A stretch of DNA of 64,000 bases from Mesocentrotus franciscanus (Eukaryota > Echinodermata > Echinoidea > Camarodonta > Strongylocentrotidae): assembly GCA_037976565.1 (NCBI GenBank), contig CP137672.1, forward strand, positions 34,116,737-34,180,736, in the 5' to 3' direction. This document shows, piece by piece, positions 1 to 10,798 of this stretch. A program made the translations under genes and the position numbers. The notes beneath the pieces were generated by a model, which saw only the letters and a program-made list of their open reading frames with translations, was not told the DNA's origin and ran no database searches. The stretch's first letter is position 1; each line of letters begins with the position of its first letter.

Positions 1-586
1 TACCAATTCAAGAAAAAGTATGGAGGAAGGCATGAACAACAACCAAGAAAGTATACAGTAAACCATTTTCCACTAAACTTTAAAGCAAAAAAATATTCAA
101 GATGCTCTTGGAAAAGGTAATGTTAATATGTGTTGACAGAATGCATTTTCAATGCATTTAGCTGGACCTAATAAGTTTGAGATTGTTATCCAAGATTTTA
201 TGACCATAAAATGTAAACATTTGAAATTCAGTTACAACATAAAATGGAAACTCGATCCAAATCCGATCTCACTAAATATTTGTCATAAAAGTTTTCTTCA
301 GACCAGTTTACTGTTATTTCCACTGGTATAACAAATATCTGTTCTGACAAACAAAAATTCCTGGGCCCAAGAATATTGCTGTAATTATCAAGCTTCTACT
401 GTACATTGAATCATTAGTATCACTGATATGTTATGATGGATATAATATCTAAAAATTCTAAGAAGTGCAATTATTAAAAATCTTGGTTTAAGATAAAGTG
501 TAGAAGCTTAAGAAGTGTAATTACATTCATGTATTAAAACTCTTGGTTAGGCAAAGACATCAAAAACACTAAAAAAACAGCATCAT

Positions 587-904
587 TCAGACACAGTCCA
601 TTTTAAGATACCCAGAGTTTAATACCGCATCCCATTCTTGTCGGAATTCACGATAGGTTGGGTAACTGGAGGGAAGTTCAAGTTTAGGCCCACGTGTTGT
701 GTGAGCTACTGGCCTTCTGGCCAAGCCCTCTAATTTCTGTAGATTGAATGGTTATTTTCGATACGCTCATGACTTGTGAACAAGTGATAAAGTGCAGAAG
801 CTTCTCAAGTCCTTTGCGATCCAGAGCTCGGACATATTGGGTGAGGTATCTTAATGACTGGCTCTCCTCCCTTGTTGTTGTAACTGCACTGAATCAAACA
901 ACAT
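587..904 (-). pseudogene. HECT-like protein pseudogene, last exon (copy 1)
   Basis: Read on the minus strand, this encodes the end of a HECT-like C-lobe. After a good polypyrimidine acceptor (ctacccag, exon from 904) comes MLFDSVQL in one frame, then QSLRYLTQYVRALDRKGLEK and LLHFITCSQV in a second frame. The first frame returns with ARRPVAHT and LELPSSYPTYREFRQEW before a TGA at 589-587. The two frame changes, near 870-885 and near 722, compensate each other; the second looks like one extra G in a GGCC. As the DNA stands, translation stops soon after the first shift. At the usual HECT catalytic Cys position (HTC) the sequence has HTT. The same lesions occur in copy 2, so they are unlikely to be read errors. 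Family assignment rests on the RRPxAHT...LxLPxSY pattern, recognised by eye. Confidence 0.65.
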
Positions 905-1200
905 CTGGGTAGGGAAGAAAAATACACACATTGGTTATTTGAATTATTGACATTGTCAGGAAAGTTAGGGGTCATTTGGAAGACCTAGTCCATCTAGAAA
1001 TTGTGCATGGAGGTGCCCTAAACACATTGATACCCAACGTTTACAACATTCCATCTCTCAAGAACCTGCTTTGCCCCCTGGGTACAGCTCCCTTAGGCAA
1101 TAGGATAATATAATTTCAAGTAAGCCTCAAAGATTTGGATTAATAAGGGCAATTTTTAAGGATAATACGTTATATTAATTAATAAAACGGTTTCTTGTTC

Positions 1201-1204
<4 letters not shown>

Positions 1205-1234
<30 letters not shown>
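1205..1234. repeat. (TA)n microsatellite
   Basis: Pure alternating TA run of about 15 units. Its counterpart in copy 2 (7685-7708) is shorter, as expected for two alleles. Confidence 0.95.
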
Positions 1235-1237
<3 letters not shown>

Positions 1238-1343
1238 TATTCAGAGGGGACGACAGATTCTGAGATGCTGTGCCAAATTGCATTTTCGATAAAGTGCACC
1301 CCTATTTGTGGCCTTATGGTTTAAATCAAGTTGGACTGCTTAC

Positions 1344-1428
1344 CTTATCTTCTAACATTTTTTTGAGAAATTCCTCCTGTACTCCATGATTTATCAGGAA
1401 CTGGAGCAGGTTCTCCATGCTCAAAGTG
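1344..1428 (-). pseudogene. HECT-like pseudogene, penultimate exon (copy 1)
   Basis: An 85-nt open segment bounded by an acceptor (ccttgcag) and a strong donor (AAG/GTAAGC). Its frame gives an amphipathic helix-like peptide, beginning TLSMENLLQFLINHG and ending LEDK. It ends in phase 0, matching the phase-0 start of the next exon at 904. It lies just 5' of the C-lobe exon in transcript order and is preserved base for base in copy 2 (7912-7828). It belongs with the HECT-like exon by position and phase; no independent domain is recognisable. Confidence 0.5.
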
Positions 1429-1876
1429 CTGCAAGGAAGAATAAATTGAGAATTTGGTGCCCCACAAGTGCCATAAAAAGAGTATATTGTCCAACAGATT
1501 AATAACTGTGTGAGTAATCTCCTGTGCAGTTGATTTTATAAGCGCTCAATGGCTTAAGTTTCCTCTTCTCTTTTGTGATCGTCATTATTACGTAGGCCTA
1601 GTACTTAAATGTAGCTAATTACCAGAAGAAATCATAAAACAACAATAAAATGTTTTCAAGGCAATTTATGTCAAGATTTTAATCTTCAACACGAAGTTCT
1701 ACAATATATATGCAATTTATTTTACTATGTCTAAAGCAGAAAAAAATTCACAAGGAAAAGTGACGCAATGCAGTTTTGTACCCCACTGATATCCCAAGTT
1801 CCGTTGTAACAAACTGGGTCAAAATTGCACAATGTATTTACCAACATCAAAATACATGTACTCTTGAAGATTTTAC

Positions 1877-1999
1877 CCACGTCATTGGATCAGGGAAAGC
1901 ATTGATTTTAGCGACTAGATTTCGCCTTCGAAGTACATCGTCATTCTGTACGCTACCATGGTCACGGCTCCAGGTGTACAGTGTACAGACACGTGCCAT
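1877..1999 (-). pseudogene. Candidate first exon of the HECT-like gene (copy 1)
   Basis: An ATG at 1999 opens 41 codons (start MARVCTLYTWSRDHG, end PDPMTW), ending exactly at a donor-like TGG/GTAAA. The frame is intact in both large copies. No function is recognised. The phase-0 end does not fit directly onto the 85-nt exon at 1428, which needs two carried bases, so an intervening exon or an unrelated transcript would be required. This is offered only as a candidate. Confidence 0.2.
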
Positions 2000-2204
2000 A
2001 CCATAATATTCGTAATATTTGGAAAAAATTGACAAAAAACACACATACTATACATTAGGTGAATTTATAACTGGAATTTCATTGTGAACTTACCATAACA
2101 CTACATTTTATTGGCTGAAGGGCCTAGCTACGGCTGATTACATGGCACTGGTACGGCACTGGTATAATAGTACGTCAATGTCACATATGTCACAATTACA
2201 ACGA

Positions 2205-2630
2205 GTTAGTAAGTGGTGCTAACGACTTATAAGTGGTGCGAACGACTTATAAGTGGTGGTAACGACTTATAAGTGGTGCGAACGACTTATAAGTGGCGGG
2301 AACGACTTATAAGTGGTGCGAACGACTTATAAGTGGTGGTAACGACTTATAAGTGGTGGGAACGACTTGTAAGTGGTGGTAACGACTTATAAGTGGTGCG
2401 AACGACTTATAAGTGGTGCGAACGACTTATAAGTGGTGGTAACGACTTATAAGTGGCGGGAACGACTTATAAGTGGTGCGAACGACTTAAAAGTGGTGCG
2501 AACGACTTATAAGTGGTGGGAACGACTTATAAGTGGTGGTAACGACTTATAAGTGGTGCGAACGACTTATAAGTGGTGCGAACGACTTATAAGTGGTGGG
2601 AACGACATATAAGTGGTGGGAACGACTTAC
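2205..2630. repeat. 20-bp minisatellite with palindromic core (copy 1)
   Basis: About 21 head-to-tail units of a 20-bp sequence, aacgacttataagtggtgcg, with variants ending tggt, tggg or gcgg. Each unit contains the perfect 10-bp palindrome ACTTATAAGT. Variants are interspersed rather than blocked. Unit length is kept strictly at 20 bp in this copy. Confidence 0.95.
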
Positions 2631-2915
2631 TAAACAAAAAATGTTCATGCATGTCCCCTCTCGGGCTCCGTAGTTGCCCCGGGTAACGGAAAAATAGTTA
2701 ATTTCTGCTCAAATCCCCATTGGTCTGCGTGTAAAAAGTGCGAGCGCGGATACCATACAGTGCAGTGTGTGTGCGATACCCAAATGATCGTAACATTCAG
2801 TCAACTTTCCAGCGAAGATTAACAGACAGCGTCTCAGATTTTCTGTGATGTTTTAACCAATCTTTACTGATGAAAAGGATAAGGTAAGAATTCTTGGTAG
2901 ATTTTTTGTGTGAAT
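2631..2915. other. Non-coding spacer with a possible donor site
   Basis: Unique sequence between the minisatellite and the hairpin, duplicated at about 9104-9386. It holds a modest CpG-containing patch (gtgcgagcgcgg) and a donor-like AAAGGATAAG/GTAAGA on the plus strand near 2884. A 5' exon on the plus strand is conceivable, but no coding exon follows it within the window. Confidence 0.2.
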
Positions 2916-3098
2916 CCGGTATATAAAAGATATATTGACTGCTTTAATATTCGAGGCCTAGCTGTATCTATACTGGCTCTCGGGGACGTTGCATACTGCC
3001 GGCGGCGCGCCGAGAGGTCACGGCAGGATGCAACGTCCCCTTGAGCCTATAGAAAGAGCTAGGCCTCTCATAGCCGTCAATATATCTATATTTACCGG
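2916..3098. repeat. Foldback hairpin element (copy 1)
   Basis: Imperfect inverted repeat of about 180 bp. The left arm runs from CCGGTATATAAAAG through GAGGCCTAGCTGTATC to GGGGACGTTGCAT. The right arm is the reverse complement, ending in TTTACCGG. The loop is GC-rich (gccggcggcgcgccgagagg) and contains an AscI-type GGCGCGCC palindrome. It carries no coding capacity and is probably a small foldback transposon. The same hairpin is at 9387-9567. Confidence 0.75.
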
Positions 3099-3629
3099 CT
3101 AATGTGCTTCAGAAAGAGAAGAAAGTAAGAGCATGAAAAGACACACAACACACACACACCCACACCCACACACAAATGAGACAACTTATATCTAAAAAGA
3201 TCGACTGGAAATAAATATTTACCAATTGAGTTTTGAGGGCATTTTTAAAGAGAAAAAAAAAGTTTAAGGGATCAAAATAATGATGAATCTAATAAATGTA
3301 AATAATGTGAATAGCCGAGTTTGAAACAAAAAAATACAGGTACTTTTTAAGATCGTTTGCCCATGGAATTATGTTCAATTATGAAACGGACTATCATCGT
3401 CTCTTACAAGCTCTTGTACTGCACTGATGTATTTTACATGGGGAGGAAAGAATAATAGGTGGAAAAAGGATAAGTGATAGACGAAAGACGGAGGAAAGAA
3501 TAAGAGATGGACAAAAGAATAATAGGAGGAAAGAATAAGAGATGGACGAAAGAATAGTAGGCGGAGGAAAGAATGAAAGTTGGAGGGAGAGCAATTCACA
3601 GATACATGTATAGATAATAAGAGAGGAAG

Positions 3630-3661
<32 letters not shown>

Positions 3662-4264
3662 AAATAGAAAAGGTAGAGAGAGGTAGAGGGTGGGGAAGGG
3701 AGTGTATTTGAGGGAGAAAGAGAGACAGAGTTGTAAGAATTGCGGCATCAGAAGACCCAGCATTCTCTGGTGGTGGGGAGGGGAGGGAGGGGGAGGGGGT
3801 GGAGTAGTACACATGTCTGAAATTCTTTTCTGGTTCACAGGAAGAAATATAATTAAAAACTCATAACACAAAGTCAGAATAAATACAAATACAATCAGTT
3901 GATTCATTTCTTTATATCACTTAGACAGTTTATTACAAAAACAAAAGAACTCTTTTTTCTCATCTCATGAATTATAACCATTTGATAAATGTTTGTACAG
4001 CTTTGTTGAATGAATTCTTTATTTATCTTACTTTCTTTACCAGAAAAAAAAGCCCCACATAGTTCTTCAATAGAGATGTAAATTCACCAACACAACTTAT
4101 ATTTCTTATCTTTTCTTCAGATACAAGTACATGTACATAATTCCATGTCCCGTTTGCATCCATTCTCTTCAATGACATAAAACATAAAACATTTACACTT
4201 TTAAGCCCTGCTCATAAGCCCTGCTCACACGGGTGCAATGATCTGCCTAACCGAACTGATGCAG
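3099..4264. repeat. Non-coding: CA repeat and purine-rich tract
   Basis: A (CA)n run lies near 3146-3175. A G/A-rich stretch follows from about 3428 to 3803, including (GA)n at 3630-3654 and a G-rich gggaggggagggaggggg patch near 3776-3800. Open frames across it are compositional. The remainder is AT-rich with no recognisable gene. The copy-2 equivalent is 9568-10736. Confidence 0.8.
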
Positions 4265-4321
4265 CAAAAAAAAAAAAAAAAAAAAAAAAATGAAAAGAAA
4301 AGAAAAGAAAAGAAAAGAAGA
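4265..4321. repeat. Poly-A followed by (AAAAG)n
   Basis: A run of about 26 A is followed by AAAAG repeats and gaagaaaaagaagaag. It could be a retroelement tail, but no element body is recognisable next to it. Copy 2 (10737-10798) has a shorter poly-A. Confidence 0.85.
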
Positions 4322-4636
4322 AAAAGAAGAAGACAAGTGGAGAGCGTGTCTCAAACCTGTACAATGTTAGAGAGTTTCCAATAAGCCCGTTTGTAGATAC
4401 AATCTGGGCTTGGGCAGATAATGGTAATTTGTACAAAATTGTAATACCTGTGTAATAATTGTGCTCATGAAAGTTATGTAATCACTATTCTTTTATGACC
4501 CAATGGTACATTCTATGGAACACGGTGGAAGTATTGTTCTCAAGAGGGCAAACGAAATGTATTCATGAAGCACCTCCTTGACTTTGGCAGTGAATATTCT
4601 AAATTGCACAAAGTCTGTCTTCTCCATGTTTAAAGG

Positions 4637-5136
4637 NNNNNNNNNNNNNNNNNNNNNNNNNNNNNNNNNNNNNNNNNNNNNNNNNNNNNNNNNNNNNNNN
4701 NNNNNNNNNNNNNNNNNNNNNNNNNNNNNNNNNNNNNNNNNNNNNNNNNNNNNNNNNNNNNNNNNNNNNNNNNNNNNNNNNNNNNNNNNNNNNNNNNNNN
4801 NNNNNNNNNNNNNNNNNNNNNNNNNNNNNNNNNNNNNNNNNNNNNNNNNNNNNNNNNNNNNNNNNNNNNNNNNNNNNNNNNNNNNNNNNNNNNNNNNNNN
4901 NNNNNNNNNNNNNNNNNNNNNNNNNNNNNNNNNNNNNNNNNNNNNNNNNNNNNNNNNNNNNNNNNNNNNNNNNNNNNNNNNNNNNNNNNNNNNNNNNNNN
5001 NNNNNNNNNNNNNNNNNNNNNNNNNNNNNNNNNNNNNNNNNNNNNNNNNNNNNNNNNNNNNNNNNNNNNNNNNNNNNNNNNNNNNNNNNNNNNNNNNNNN
5101 NNNNNNNNNNNNNNNNNNNNNNNNNNNNNNNNNNNN
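4637..5136. other. Assembly gap, exactly 500 N
   Basis: A run of exactly 500 N. The round number suggests a placeholder rather than a measured distance. The sequence to its left duplicates the end of the repeat that completes at 11098, so the true join may not exist. Confidence 0.98.
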
Positions 5137-5436
5137 TTTGCAAATTATTTTGCTAATTATCATCATCGCTATCTCGCATAACCATTATCAACAGCACCAT
5201 CACCACCAACATTATTACCATAAATATCATCATCACTCTTATAAATCGTCATAATCGGTGCTATCGCCATCGTCCTCACTAAAACTCATTATTATGAACT
5301 TCATCACCATGCATCATCAGCATACTAACATCATAATTTGTGAGCATTGTTATCCTCATAATATGCACTACCACCACCACTGTCGTCATTATTCTCATAA
5401 TCACCATCATCATCACCATCACAATATCCATTTAAA
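5137..5436. repeat. CAT/CAC trinucleotide-rich tract
   Basis: Imperfect (ATC/CAC)n low-complexity sequence after the gap. The His-rich and Asp-rich open frames over it come from the repeat and are not genes. Confidence 0.8.
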
Positions 5437-6477
5437 TCTAAGTAACTGACCTGGGTGGGGAGGGGGATAATTGGGTGTAATTGAAGGGAAATTGTCCGAG
5501 AGGGAAATTGTCCGGGGGTAAAGGTCCTGGACGGTAATTGTCTTGAAGGTAAATGTCCTAGGGAGTAAGTGTGCTGAGTGGGGGTAACTAGCGGGATAAG
5601 AAACAAACAGAAATATTCAAAGTTATGCAAAGTTTTATTCAATTGCAAGTCGAAAACATAACACATTGTAAATAAACTGAGCAAACCTTAATAACAGTTG
5701 GATGCACTGCATCAAACACCCTTCATACCCCTAAGAAAAATATGGACAGTGTCCAAAGTCGTCATGCCCTTTGCTTTTTCGAAAACTGTGATAAGACGAT
5801 GGCCTCAAATAACGTTTGAAGTTTGAACTCAATAGACGCACTGACATTGTGCGAGTGTGGTTTTTAGGTATGTGCATATCCATGCATATACAGACAGATG
5901 GACGGACATAGAGATGGACGAATATGCAGGCTTGTGGACGACCTAAAACATATGGAAGAAGGCATGAACACTTCCCAAATGCAGTAAAATGAATAGCATC
6001 TTTCTAAATGTATCATCTAACAATCATAGTCACATGGCATTAAATCAGAGTCCCATAGGGATTCAGGAAGAAGGTACATTAAGCACCCCAAAACAATTAG
6101 GTTTCCTAAGCTCTTTTCAAAGTGTGATAATTTTGAAATCTACTTATATTTAGTAATTTGAAACTCATTTTGATCAAAGTTCTATTTGAAATTTCTCATT
6201 TAGCTTTACCGTTTTTTGCAATAACTTTTATTCTGCCTGGAGAAAATGCTTTTCTTTGTGGAGAGCACATGTACTTGTACATTAATTTATTGTCTACCTT
6301 TACTTAGGAACAAAATCAATAGCAAAACATTACATATCCTAAATATCCATGTTGTGAGGTCGCCGAACAACAGCATTCCTTTGCTAACTTTCTAGGAAAA
6401 GGTCATGAAATGCACCTCAGTAACAACATAATGAAAATTTGTTAAAAAGCAGAATCATCAAACACTCTATACAACAC
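5437..6477. other. No gene recognised
   Basis: AT-rich unique sequence with a short G-rich repetitive patch at 5446-5580 (variants of ggtaattgtcc) and a cagacagatggacgg motif near 5890. No exon with splice sites or protein similarity is visible. Confidence 0.5.
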
Positions 6478-7062
6478 TACCAATTCAAGAAAAAGTATGG
6501 AGGAAGGCATGAACAACAACCAAGAAAGTATACAGTAAACCATTTTCCACTAAACTTTAAAGCAAAAAATATTCAAGATGCTCTTGAAAAGGTAATGTTA
6601 ATATGTGTTGACAGAATGCATTTTCAATGCATTTAGCTGGACCTAATAAGTTTGAGATTGTTATCCAAGATTTTATGACCATAAAATGTAAACATTTGAA
6701 ATTCAGTTACAACATAAAATGGAAACTCGATCCAAATCCGATCTCACTAAATATTTGTCATAAAAGTTTTCTTCAGACCAGTTTACTGTTATTTCCACTG
6801 GTATAACAAATATCTGTTCTGACAAACAAAAATTCCTGGGCCCAAGAATATTGCTGTAATTATCAAGCTTCTACTGTACATTGAATCATTAGTATCACTG
6901 ATATGTTATGATGGATATAATATCTAAAAATTCTAAGAAGTGCAATTATTAAAAATCTTGGTTTAAGATAAAGTGTAGAAGCTTAAGAAGTGTAATTACA
7001 TTCATGTATTAAAACTCTTGGTTAGGCAAAGACATCAAAAACACTAAAAAGAACAGCATCAT

Positions 7063-7380
7063 TCAGACACAGTCCATTTTAAGATACCCAGAGTTTAATA
7101 CCGCATCCCATTCTTGTCGGAATTCACGATAGGTTGGGTAACTGGAGGGAAGTTCAAGTTTAGGCCCACGTGTTGTGTGAGCTACTGGCCTTCTGGCCAA
7201 GCCCTCTAATTTCTGTAGATTGAATGGTTATTTTCGATACGCTCATGACTTGTGAACAAGTGATAAAGTGCAGAAGCTTCTCAAGTCCTTTGCGATCCAG
7301 AGCTCGGACATATTGGGTGAGGTATCTTAATGACTGGCTCTCCTCCCTTGTTGTTGTAACTGCACTGAATCAAACAACAT
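7063..7380 (-). pseudogene. HECT-like protein pseudogene, last exon (copy 2)
   Basis: Counterpart of 587-904 with the same length (318 nt), the same two frame changes, the same HTT in place of the usual HTC, and the same TGA. Neighbouring DNA differs between copies by small indels while the lesions are shared. The decay is therefore older than the split of the two copies, or is present in both haplotypes. Confidence 0.65.
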
Positions 7381-7684
7381 CTGGGTAGGGAGAGAAAATA
7401 CACACATTGGTTATTTGAATATAAAATTATTGACATTGTCAGGAAAGTTAGGGTCATTTGGAAGACCTAGTCCATCTAGAAATTGTGCATGGAGGTGCCC
7501 TAAACACATTGATACCCAACGTTTACAACATTCCATCTCTCAAGAACCTGCTTTGCCCCTGGGTACAGCTCCCTTAGGCAATAGGATAATATAATTTCAA
7601 GTAAGCCTCAAAGATTTGGATTAATAAGGGCAATTTTTAAGGATAATACGTTATATTAATTAATAAAACGGTTTCTTGTTCACA

Positions 7685-7708
7685 ATATATATATATATAT
7701 ATATATAT
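7685..7708. repeat. (TA)n microsatellite (copy 2)
   Basis: TA run of about 12 units, shorter than the copy-1 run at 1205-1234. Confidence 0.9.
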
Positions 7709-7827
7709 CATGAGTATTCAGAGGGGGAAAAAGACGACAGATTCTGAGATGCTGTGCCAAATTGCATTTTCGATAAAGTGCACCCCTATTTGTGGCCTTA
7801 TGGTTTAAATCAAGTTGGACTGCTTAC

Positions 7828-7912
7828 CTTATCTTCTAACATTTTTTTGAGAAATTCCTCCTGTACTCCATGATTTATCAGGAACTGGAGCAGGTTCTCC
7901 ATGCTCAAAGTG
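7828..7912 (-). pseudogene. HECT-like pseudogene, penultimate exon (copy 2)
   Basis: The 85-nt segment equivalent to 1428-1344, with the same acceptor, donor and reading frame (TLSMENLLQFL...LEDK). It supports the copy-1 call and shows no new changes. Confidence 0.5.
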
Positions 7913-8357
7913 CTGCAAGGAAGAATAAATTGAGAATTTGGTGCCCCACAAGTGCCATAAAAAGAGTATATTGTCCAACAGATTAATAACTGTGTGAGTA
8001 ATCTCCTGTGCAGTTGATTTTATAAGCGCCCAATGGCTTAAGTTTCTCTTCTCTTTGTGATCGTCATTATTACGTAGGCCTAGTACTTAAATGTAGCTAA
8101 TTACCAGAAGAAATCATAAAACAACAATAAAATGTTTTTAAGGCAATTTATGTCAAGATTTTAATCTTCAACACGAAGTTCTACAATATATATGCACTTT
8201 ATTTTACTATGTCTAAAGCAGAAAAAATTCACAAGGAAAAGTGACGCAATGCAGTTTTGTACCCCACTGATATCCCAAGTTCCGTTGTAACAAACTGGGT
8301 CAAAATTGCACAATGTATTTACCAACATCAAAATACATGTACTCTTGAAGAGTTTAC

Positions 8358-8480
8358 CCACGTCATTGGATCAGGGAAAGCATTGATTTTAGCGACTAGA
8401 TTTCGCCTTCGAAGTACATCGTCATTCTGTACGCTACCATGGTCACGGCTCCAGGTGTACAGTGTACAGACACGTGCCAT
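8358..8480 (-). pseudogene. Candidate first exon of the HECT-like gene (copy 2)
   Basis: Equivalent of 1999-1877. The 41 codons are intact, and the only nearby substitution lies beyond the donor. Function is unknown and the link to the downstream exons is not phase-compatible without another exon. Confidence 0.2.
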
Positions 8481-8691
8481 ACCATAATATTCGTAATATT
8501 TGGAAAAAATTGACGAAAAACACACATACTATACATTAGGTGAATTTATAACTGGAATTTCATTGTGAACTTACCATAACACTACATTTTATTGGCTGAA
8601 GGGCCTAGCTACGGCTGATTACATGGCACTGGTACGGCACTGGTATAATAGTACGTCAATGTCACATATGTCACAATTACAACGAGTTAGT

Positions 8692-9108
8692 AAGTGGTGC
8701 GAACGACTTATAAGTGGTGCGAACGACTTATAAGTGGTGGTAACGACTTATAAGTGGTGCGAACGACTTATAAGTGGTGGAACGACTTATAAGTGGTGCG
8801 AACGACTTATAAGTGGTGGTAACGACTTATAAGTGGTGGGAACGACTTATAAGTGGTGGTAACGACTTATAAGTGGTGCGAACGACTTATAAGTGGTGGA
8901 ACGACTTATAAGTGGTGGTAACGACTTATAAGTGGTGGGAACGACTTATAAGTGGTGCGAACGACTTAAAAGTGGTGCGAACGACTTATAAGTGGTGGGA
9001 ACGACTTATAAGTGGTAACGACTTAAAGTGGTGCGAACGACTTATAAGTGGTGCGAACGACTTATAAGTGGTGGGAACGACATATAAGTGGTGGGAACGA
9101 CTTACTAA
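8692..9108. repeat. 20-bp minisatellite with palindromic core (copy 2)
   Basis: Same array as 2205-2630, but several units are 19 bp (tggaacg) and two are truncated (aagtggtaacgacttaaagtgg). The length differences are either allelic or assembly noise within a hard-to-sequence array. Confidence 0.95.
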
Positions 9109-9386
9109 ACAAAAAATGTTCATGCATGTCCCCTCTCGGCTCCGTAGTTGCCCCGGTAACGGAAAATAGTTAATTTCTGCTCAAATCCCCATTGGTCTGC
9201 GTGTAAAAGTGCGAGCGCGGATACCATACAGTGCAGTGTGTGTGCGATACCCAAATGATCGTAACATTCAGTCAACTTTCCAGCGAAGATTAACAGACAG
9301 CGTCTCAGATTTTCTGTGATGTTTTAACCAATCTTTACTGATGAAAAGGATAAGGTAAGAATTCTTGGTAGATTTTTTGTGTGAAT

Positions 9387-9567
9387 CCGGTATATAAAAG
9401 ATATTGACTGCTTTAATATTCGAGGCCTAGCTGTATCTATACTGGCTCTCGGGGACGTTGCATACTGCCGGCGGCGCGCCGAGAGGTCACGGCAGGATGC
9501 AACGTCCCCTTGAGCCTATAGAAAGAGCTAGGCCTCTCATAGCCGTCAATATATCTATATTTACCGG
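9387..9567. repeat. Foldback hairpin element (copy 2)
   Basis: Counterpart of 2916-3098, with the same arms and the same GC-rich loop. Confidence 0.75.
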
Positions 9568-10093
9568 CTAATGTGCTTCAGAAAGAGAAGAAAGTAAGAG
9601 CATGAAAAGACACACAACACACACACACCCACACCCACACACAAATGAGACAACTTATATCTAAAAAGATCGACTGGAAATAAATATTTACCAATTGAGT
9701 TTTGAGGGCATTTTTAAAGAGAAAAAAAAAGTTTAAGGGATCAAAATAATGATGAATCTAATAAATGTAAATAATGTGAATAGCCGAGTTTGAAACAAAA
9801 AAATACAGGTACTTTTTAAGATCGTTTGCCCATGGAATTATGTTCAATTATGAAACGGACTATCATCGTCTCTTACAAGCTCTTGTACTGCACTGATGTA
9901 TTTTACATGGGGAGGAAAGAATAATAGGTGGAAAAAGGATAAGTGATAGACGAAAGACGGAGGAAAGAATAAGAGATGGACAAAAGAATAATAGGAGGAA
10001 AGAATAAGAGATGGACGAAAGAATAGTAGGCGGAGGAAAGAATGAAAGTTGGAGGGAGAGCAATTCACAGATACATGTATAGATAATAAGAGA

Positions 10094-10130
<37 letters not shown>

Positions 10131-10798
10131 CAAAATAGAAAAGGTAGAGAGAGGTAGAGGGTGGGGAAGGGAGTGTATTTGAGGGAGAAAGAGAGACAGA
10201 GTTGTAAGAATTGCGGCATCAGAAGACCCAGCATTCTCTGGTGGTGGGGAGGGGAGGGGAGGGGGAGGGGGTGGAGTAGTACACATGTCTGAAATTCTTT
10301 TCTGGTTCACAGGAAGAAATATAATTAAAAACTCATAACACAAAGTCAGAATAAATACAAATACAATCAGTTGATTCATTTCTTTATATCACTTAGACAG
10401 TTTATTACAAAAACAAAAGAACTCTTTTTTCTCATCTCATGAATTATAACCATTTGATAAATGTTTGTACAGCTTTGTTGAATGAATTCTTTATTTATCT
10501 TACTTTCTTTACCAGAAAAAAGCCCCACATAGTTCTTCAATAGAGATGTAAATTCACCAACACAACTTATATTTCTTATCTTTTCTTCAGATACAAGTAC
10601 ATGTACATAATTCCATGTCCCGTTTGCATCCATTCTCTTCAATGACATAAAACATAAAACATTTACACTTTTAAGCCCTGCTCATAAGCCCTGCTCACAC
10701 CGGGTGCAATGATCTGCCTAACCGAACTGATGCAGCAAAAAAAAAAAAAAAAAAAATGAAAAGAAAAGAAAAGAAAAGAAAAGAAGAAAAAGAAGAAG
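9568..10798. repeat. Non-coding: CA, purine-rich and poly-A/AAAAG tracts (copy 2)
   Basis: Contains the copy-2 versions of the CA repeat (about 9615-9645), the purine-rich stretch (about 9907-10275, with GA run near 10097-10125) and the poly-A/AAAAG tract (10737-10798). No gene is recognised. Confidence 0.8.

Larger units (their letters stand above)
1..4636. repeat. Large duplicated segment, copy 1 (probable haplotype duplicate)
   Basis: This stretch matches 6478-11098 almost base for base, differing mainly by single-base indels, microsatellite length and minisatellite unit number. Position 1 pairs with 6478, and the match runs until the N gap interrupts it. It holds the HECT-like pseudogene, a TA repeat, the 20-bp minisatellite, a foldback hairpin, a CA repeat, a purine-rich stretch and a poly-A/AAAAG tract. 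Because copy 1 stops exactly at a gap, an unmerged second haplotype is more likely than a real tandem duplication. Confidence 0.9.

Noticed and set aside
2205..2630. CRISPR-like array
   Set aside because: The units are contiguous with no unique spacers and the DNA is eukaryotic; it is a minisatellite.
4493..5166. Open frames of 178-216 codons across the gap
   Set aside because: Nearly all of their length is the 500-N gap; the readable ends are short and match nothing.
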